This document shows positions 60,801 through 64,000 of a stretch of 64,000 nt of DNA, piece after piece. How positions within the stretch are numbered: the stretch's first letter is position 1; every line of letters starts with the position of its first letter. The stretch spans positions 1,302,001 through 1,366,000 of the forward strand of contig CAVVUC010000002.1 in NCBI GenBank assembly GCA_963751395.1, written 5' to 3'. The DNA comes from CAVVUC01 sp963751395 (GTDB lineage Bacteria > Verrucomicrobiota > Verrucomicrobiia > Chthoniobacterales > Chthoniobacteraceae). A program made the translations under genes and the position numbers. The notes beneath the pieces are model-generated. The model was not told where the DNA came from. It made no database searches and saw nothing but the letters and a program-made list of their open reading frames with translations.

Positions 60801-63147
60801 CAACTGGTTCCGGTTCGGTCTTTACGACAGACTCGCTCAGCCACTGACGAGCGGCACCGGCTGGCTGGGCCTCACCGGCATGGGCAATTCACTTCACGAA
60901 CGCACCTCGGCGCCCGGCCTTTTCAGCACTGGCAACGGGGCCACCCCGCGTTCACCGGATTCGTCGCCCACGCCCATCAGTTCCACCTCGCCCTCGGGCA
61001 ACCCGTCGCTGGCTTTCGAAGTCACCATCACGCGCACCGGAACCAGCGTCGTGGTCACCCACTTGATCCAAAATCTCGCCACTTCCGGGACCTTGATGCG
61101 CTACAGCTACACCGACACCACGCCCAACAACAACGGCCTCTTAACCGGGGCACAAGCGTCACCGACCAACCCGGTTTACAGCCCGACCTTCAACACCGCA
61201 GGCTTCGGCTTCGCGAGAAGTTACATTGGCACCGGCGGCACCGCGAAGGCTCAGTTCTACAACGTGCAGATGACTTATACTCCGGCAGTGGATGGCACCG
61301 CGCAGACGATCACCTTCGCGCCGATTGCCGACCACACGTTCAACGACCCGCCGATCGGGCTGAGCGGTACGGCAACCTCGGGGCTGCCTGTGAGCTTCAG
61401 CGTCCTCAGCGGGCCTGCAACGGTCAGCGGCACGACACTCACCGTCACCGGCGCGGGCTCCGTGGTCGTGCGCGCATCGCAGGCTGGCAGTTACACTTAC
61501 CTCCCGGCCTTGCCTGTGGATCGGAGCTTCGATGTCGCCAAGGACACCGCCACGGTCACGCTCGGCAATCTGACCTCGACCTACGACGGCACGCCGAATC
61601 CGGTTTCGGTGACCACCACGCCGAATGTGAGCGCGACCGTCGTGACCTACAACGGCTCGGTCACCGTTCCTTCCGCAGTCGGCAGCTACACGGTCGTCGC
61701 GACGGTTGTGGATGACAACTACGAGGGCTCTGCAACAGGCGCGATGTTGATCAACCCCGCCACCTTCAACTGGAACAACGCCGCAACCGGCCCGGCGCTG
61801 CTGCTCTCCGGCTCCGCCAACTGGGCCGGCGGCGCGCCGCCCTTCGGCAGCAACTCGACGATCCTTAACTTCTTCACCGGCCAGACGCTCAGCGCGGGCA
61901 CCGTCACCGTCACGCAGGATCTCGGCTCGCCGTTCCCCGTCAACGGCCTCGGCCTCGAGGGCAGCGGACCCGTCGCCGGCCAGGCGCAGGTTCTCTTCGG
62001 GGGCCAGGCATTTTCGTTGACCGGCAACGAGGCCGGTTACCCCGTGATCTCGCTCGATGCGAACGCGGGAGCGGGACTGGTTTACAACGTCTCCGCGCCG
62101 CTTCTCTTGCAGGCACCGCTCACGGTGCAAGGCGGCGGCACGGCCCGCTTCGTCTTCACCGGCGGATGGTCGGGCCCGGCCGGCTTTGCCAAGACCGGCA
62201 GCGCGACGCTCACGCTCGACGGATCGAACAGCTACGCCGGAGCCACGCTGATCAGCGAGGGCACGCTCCTCCTCAACGGGACAATCACCAACTCCGCATC
62301 CGTCATGGTTGACCCGGACGCGACGCTCGCGGGCAATGGCAGCATCGCCTCGCCCACGCAGATCGACGGCACGCTGTCGCCGGGAGACGGACTTGGCACG
62401 CTCACCGTCACAGGATCGCTCGCGTTTGGCGGCACGAGTCATTTGAAGTGGGAACTCGGTGTGAACTCGGACGTCTCGGGCTTCGATAAAGTGATCGCCG
62501 ACACCGTGGACATCACAGCGGGCGCGACGCTCGACCTCGTTTTCAACCGTGCCGGAAGCACGGTGAACTTCACCGATCCGTTCTGGACGACTTCGCGCTC
62601 ATGGCCCGTGCTCACCGTCAGCGCGATGACCGGCAACCTCTCGCTCGGCAACGTCAGCATCGATTCCGGCGGACGGTCCGCAAGTTCTTACGGAAGCTTC
62701 TCGCTGCAACAAACGGCGGCGGGTGTGACGCTTGTTTGGACACCGGTGTCGCACTTCCAGCAATGGCAGGCGGCGAACTTTGGAGCGGACCGGAACAACC
62801 CGGCCATCGCCGGCCCGAACGCCGATCCCGATCTCGACAGTGTGTCGAACCTCATGGAATTCGCGCTCGCGCTGAATCCGAACGCGGCTTCGGTCGTGAC
62901 CGCCAGCATTGCGCTGCACGGGGCCAACCTCGGCTACACCTACACCCGCAGCAAAGCCGCGCTGGGTGAGGTGACGTTCACCGTGGAATACAGCGACGAT
63001 CTCTCGCCCGGAAGCTGGAGCACCGCCGGCATTCCAGACCAGAGTCCAGCGCCCAGTTACGAGGATGCCAACATTGAAACGATCGAGGTCCTCGTGCCCG
63101 CCGGTTCGGGACCGAAGCGCTTCATCCGACTCCGGGTCACCCGGTAG
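54832..63147 (+). CDS. Giant secreted GH74 xyloglucanase-like protein with inserted NHL propeller
   Basis: The product is about 2771 residues from the ATG at 54832 (54850 also possible; the TTG at 54802 is less likely), with a signal peptide (YFLACLSLIFLIFSSNARA). Residues 30-570 and 893-1063 form a GH74 two-propeller enzyme, with VYARTDVGGAYRLD (catalytic Asp63 expected) and HWMTDIALDPFNSD (second Asp). Between them six NHL blades (VADTGNHxIRKI) occupy 571-893. Then come a carbohydrate-binding-like domain (1070-1218), five MBG-type repeats (YDGTPKSVTVTTNP), two copies of a jelly-roll-like unit (LTGWSSNI), a beta-strand-repeat segment and a 130-residue C-terminal module. GH74 enzymes cut xyloglucan backbones. 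No barrel or PEP-CTERM is present. Confidence 0.85.
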   Translation: MNQPPPMLKKYFLACLSLIFLIFSSNARAQTYSWRTVEVGGGGFVTGIVFHPTTPNLVYARTDVGGAYRLDNATSRWIALNDDIGGRNNEFQYQGVLSIGVDASDSNKLYLACGQYGGAETWKLIGRFYRSSDRGATWNYVTLGGTAISGTTAYGGVKFAGNGEGRGAGEIIAVDPANSSKIVIGSSGEGLWRSTNGGSNWTRLTSFDTFGTTSYGINFVMYAPTVSGTNLLYAAAKVTTQGPSLWRSTNGGTTWTAVPNQPGRVAGSEMFAIQGSFDAAGTFYMTWADQTGPGNYATHYEVWKLAVDGVTWTKIMPPTGQGFFAGVSADPRVAGHVLVTTLQRWWPGDEVYRSTDGGATWTGVLRSGTRSPGNSPWSSGVGAHWMTDIALDPFNSDRAMFNNGFGIIATNNLSTSGTARTWTFFCDGLEELVPLDLLSPTAGAPLISVTGDYTGFRHDDLARSPIRGRHSPSNGSNDLLAGSDLAPLKMVRQNGDDTYYSQNGGASWAAFPTVPNPTINGAGRVALSASGQRILWCPPNSPAYFSADNGSTWMVSGSASSTNSTGQLTFSTLAGALGTPGMVNSNGGNARFTSPTGVAVGSTGIRYVADTGNHLIRKIAGNEAVSTLAGSSGVAGSADTSGTNAVKFSSPAGIIVSGGNIYVGDTGNHTIRKVTSAGEVSTLAGLAGFAGAVDATGTNARFNSPNGIGADGAGNLYVADTGNHGIRKITPVGEVTTFAGTLGVSGTADLTGTAASFNSPKSVAVDAAGNVYVADTGNHVIRKITSAGEVATLAGGMGLTGTASGTGTAARFNSPAGITIDAAGSLYVADTGNNAIRKITSAGVVTTLAGGSAGAANGTGSAATFQNPAGIAVDAEGLNIYVADTGNHGIRKGTSYYTLTPLADRVDDLRLYLWDGTAKKMLTSTNGGASFSVAASGVNSAFAAYSTVPGKNGHIWVQAGGSGLYQSTNFATTFTKISSVTEAYTFGFGKAATSGTYPAVFLWGKVSGVVGFFRSDNAGSTWTRINDNLHQFGNIRVMAGDPRVYGRVYLATSGRGVVYGDLPATTPPSQPTQVIYDDALRNSWSNASPGGTTLGSTLPVRRGTAAISVTAGTGRAVSFSSAAKSTAGYAALSFWIISGTSTPPPLQVGGSRGGIALEAVPVTVTAGGGWQRILVPLNQIGLSNIDDLTGVRIESTGTSPGAFSVDDVVLVGADDFNNPSNVTLTLGNLSATYDGTPKSVTVTTNPAGRPVAVTYNGSTTPPTAAGSYAVAAFVDDPLSNGSASGTLVIGKANASVLLGNLAPTADGTPKPVTTATTPPNLAVGVTYNGSGTPPTYAGSYAVVATINETNYQGSTSATLVIRQAALAPTGLTGWSSNIAGKVTVNGGTPSNPLLNPDDPTDTYSTNTLQALFSPITLANAGDKIVLTGTLQMTGTPVASQSNWFRFGLYDNRGQASNIATDWLGWTGMGNSLYERTSTGLFSTGNGATERTPDGSPAPVSSTSPAGNPPLGFEVTITRTGTGVVVTHLIQNLATSGTLMRYSYTDTTPNNNGLITGAQGTPANPVYTPTYNTAGFAFGRTYIGATGAQAQFSNIRISFTPGVNASSQYITFPQPADRAVNSAPFGLAATASSGLPVTFAIVSGPATLSSGTMVAVTGTGSVVVRASQSGNLNYLSAPDVDQSFNVIKATGTVTLSNLNATYDGTQKSVIATPNPSGLTVDVTYNGSATAPTDAGSYPVVATINSATYQGSASDTFVIAQRPQTISFTAPPAHAFGDAPFALSGTASSGLPLSFSVVSGPATVSGSTVTLTGAGTVVVRASQSGNTNYLAAPDVDRSFAVSKATATVTLGNLSQMFDGQPKSATVATAPDGLDSVVTYNGLTTLPITTGSYSVIATVNDTDYQGTGSGTLVINRRSITTDLTGWVSNIVNKVSVDSAPTSSPLLTPDDTTDASSTNTLQAAFAPITMANTGDKIVLTGSLQLTGTAVSGQGNWFRFGLYDRLAQPLTSGTGWLGLTGMGNSLHERTSAPGLFSTGNGATPRSPDSSPTPISSTSPSGNPSLAFEVTITRTGTSVVVTHLIQNLATSGTLMRYSYTDTTPNNNGLLTGAQASPTNPVYSPTFNTAGFGFARSYIGTGGTAKAQFYNVQMTYTPAVDGTAQTITFAPIADHTFNDPPIGLSGTATSGLPVSFSVLSGPATVSGTTLTVTGAGSVVVRASQAGSYTYLPALPVDRSFDVAKDTATVTLGNLTSTYDGTPNPVSVTTTPNVSATVVTYNGSVTVPSAVGSYTVVATVVDDNYEGSATGAMLINPATFNWNNAATGPALLLSGSANWAGGAPPFGSNSTILNFFTGQTLSAGTVTVTQDLGSPFPVNGLGLEGSGPVAGQAQVLFGGQAFSLTGNEAGYPVISLDANAGAGLVYNVSAPLLLQAPLTVQGGGTARFVFTGGWSGPAGFAKTGSATLTLDGSNSYAGATLISEGTLLLNGTITNSASVMVDPDATLAGNGSIASPTQIDGTLSPGDGLGTLTVTGSLAFGGTSHLKWELGVNSDVSGFDKVIADTVDITAGATLDLVFNRAGSTVNFTDPFWTTSRSWPVLTVSAMTGNLSLGNVSIDSGGRSASSYGSFSLQQTAAGVTLVWTPVSHFQQWQAANFGADRNNPAIAGPNADPDLDSVSNLMEFALALNPNAASVVTASIALHGANLGYTYTRSKAALGEVTFTVEYSDDLSPGSWSTAGIPDQSPAPSYEDANIETIEVLVPAGSGPKRFIRLRVTR

Positions 63148-63206
63148 TGAAGACGTTGCTCGCGCTGAAGCTCTCCGGTTTCAGGGAGAACGAACATCAC
63201 GACATC

Positions 63207-64000
63207 ATGATCGGAGGGACGAGTTCCACGAGTCCCACTCTCACGCGTGGAAGATGGGGACTCGTGGAACTCGTCCCTCCGGCTCTTTTCAGGCTGCCGC
63301 TTTTTTTTCTCCTCGTCTTCCTCGCTCTCGCCGCCGGCGCGTTCGCCCAATCCGCCGATCTCGATCTCGGTGCGATGGTTCAGCCGGTGCCGCTCGACTC
63401 GAAGTTCACCGATCCGAATTACTTCATCTGGTGCGGCTCGTGCGTGAAAGGGCCGGACGGAAAATACCACCTGTTTTATTCGCGCTGGCCGAAGAACAAC
63501 CCGGACGGCTTCGCACCGGGTTGGGCAATCGTCTCGGAGGTGGCCTACGCCGTCGGCGACAATCCGCGCGGGCCTTTTACCCATGTGAACGTGGCCTTGC
63601 CCGCGCGCGGGACGAACCCCGCGACCGGTCAGAAATACTGGGACGGCGACATGACGCACAACCCGTATTGCATCCTCAAGAACGGCGTCTATTACCTCTA
63701 TTACATCGGCAATTACGGCGACGGCACTTACGCCGTTCACCGCAACCATGACCGCATCGGCGTTGCTTACGCGACGAACCCCGCAGGCCCGTGGACGCGG
63801 CTCGACCAGCCGGTCGTTGACGTGAGTCCCAATGCAGCCGACTTCGATTCGCTCTGCGTGGCAAACCCCGCGATCACGGTCCGTCCGGACGGAAAAATCC
63901 TGCTGCTTTACAAGGGCGTGAAAAACAGCGGGAGCACGATGGGCGGGCCGGTGCGGTGGGGTGCGGCGCTCGCCGACGCGCCGCTCGGAACCTACGTGAA
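63207..64000 (+). CDS. Secreted GH43-like beta-propeller glycosidase, partial at window end
   Basis: The frame from the ATG at 63207 is open to the window end (264 codons). A signal peptide (FRLPLFFLLVFLALAAGAFA) is followed by NYFIWCGSCVKGPDGKYHLF, WDGDMTHNPYCILKNGVYYL, VAYATNPAGPWTRLDQPVVD and FDSLCVANPAITVRPDGKIL. These repeated blades with Asp and Trp-Asp are like five-bladed GH43/GH117-type families. The first 24 codons are encoded by a palindromic repeat; a GTG at 63264 inside the repeat's right arm gives a shorter leader and may be the real start. It follows the GH74 gene and is probably part of the same polysaccharide set. Confidence 0.8.
   Translation, partial: MIGGTSSTSPTLTRGRWGLVELVPPALFRLPLFFLLVFLALAAGAFAQSADLDLGAMVQPVPLDSKFTDPNYFIWCGSCVKGPDGKYHLFYSRWPKNNPDGFAPGWAIVSEVAYAVGDNPRGPFTHVNVALPARGTNPATGQKYWDGDMTHNPYCILKNGVYYLYYIGNYGDGTYAVHRNHDRIGVAYATNPAGPWTRLDQPVVDVSPNAADFDSLCVANPAITVRPDGKILLLYKGVKNSGSTMGGPVRWGAALADAPLGTYV
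63212..63281. repeat. Palindromic intergenic element, family B copy 2
   Basis: Arms at 63212-63236 and 63257-63281 are perfect 25-bp reverse complements with a 20-bp loop. The left arm equals that at 54499-54523. It lies within the 5' end of the last gene. Confidence 0.92.

Overview
The window is high-GC DNA from a Gram-negative bacterium, most likely a member of the Verrucomicrobiota (Chthoniobacter-like). Four things point there: a complete four-gene Verru_Chthon prepilin cassette (47.7-54.1 kb); an LpxC-FabZ fusion next to lpxA; very large secreted proteins with autotransporter-associated beta-strand repeats, one ending in a PEP-CTERM-like signal; and a dense set of secreted glycoside hydrolases with no SusC/SusD pair. 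No tRNA, rRNA, CRISPR array, transposase or phage gene was seen.

Layout. 0-3 kb: a GT4 glycosyltransferase and a small secreted protein (minus strand), then an HPr-like phosphocarrier and kdsD (plus strand). 3-14 kb: a giant secreted FN3 protein facing away from an operon of acetylesterase, heparinase II/III-like protein and GH95-like glycosidase, followed by a secretin-N-domain-like exported protein. 14-18.5 kb: a minus-strand envelope operon (ABC ATPase, cyclic-nucleotide-binding protein, lpxC-fabZ, lpxA, yacP) with 4-bp overlaps at two junctions. 18.6-24 kb: an RluA-family pseudouridine synthase, a zinc-ribbon/TM/OmpA-like protein, an ABC exporter with two FHA domains, and an FHA-adenylate cyclase. 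24-26 kb: trpB and a vapBC pair whose toxin end is eroded. 26-32.3 kb: an operon of GH29, GH3 and GH127. 33-46 kb: a frameshifted beta-strand-repeat protein and a 2999-residue multidomain protein. 45.9-47.4 kb: an arabinose/fucose isomerase-like gene. 47.7-54.1 kb: the Verru_Chthon cassette in order D-B-C-A. 54.8-63.1 kb: a roughly 2770-residue GH74 protein with an NHL propeller nested inside its catalytic domain. The window ends inside a GH43-like beta-propeller gene.

How the genes fit together. GH74, GH29, GH95-like, GH3, acetylesterase and GH127 would suit fucosylated, O-acetylated, arabinosylated xyloglucan or similar hemicellulose, with the isomerase-like enzyme perhaps acting on released arabinose or fucose; this is inference from families. 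The cassette matches the minor-pseudopilin order GspH-I-J-K and may form the tip of a pilus or type II-like secretion machine. An adenylate cyclase and a cyclic-nucleotide-binding protein lie within 6 kb and may belong to one signalling circuit.

A second theme is palindromic intergenic repeats. At least two families occur twice each (22748/32572 and 54499/63212), single elements lie at 30163 and 36616, and four are packed or nested between 54071 and 54613. A heptanucleotide repeat (TCCAAAA-type) occurs at 2028, 18551/18609 and inside a coding sequence at 21897. Several of these elements supply the start codon, stop codon or linker residues of the adjacent protein.
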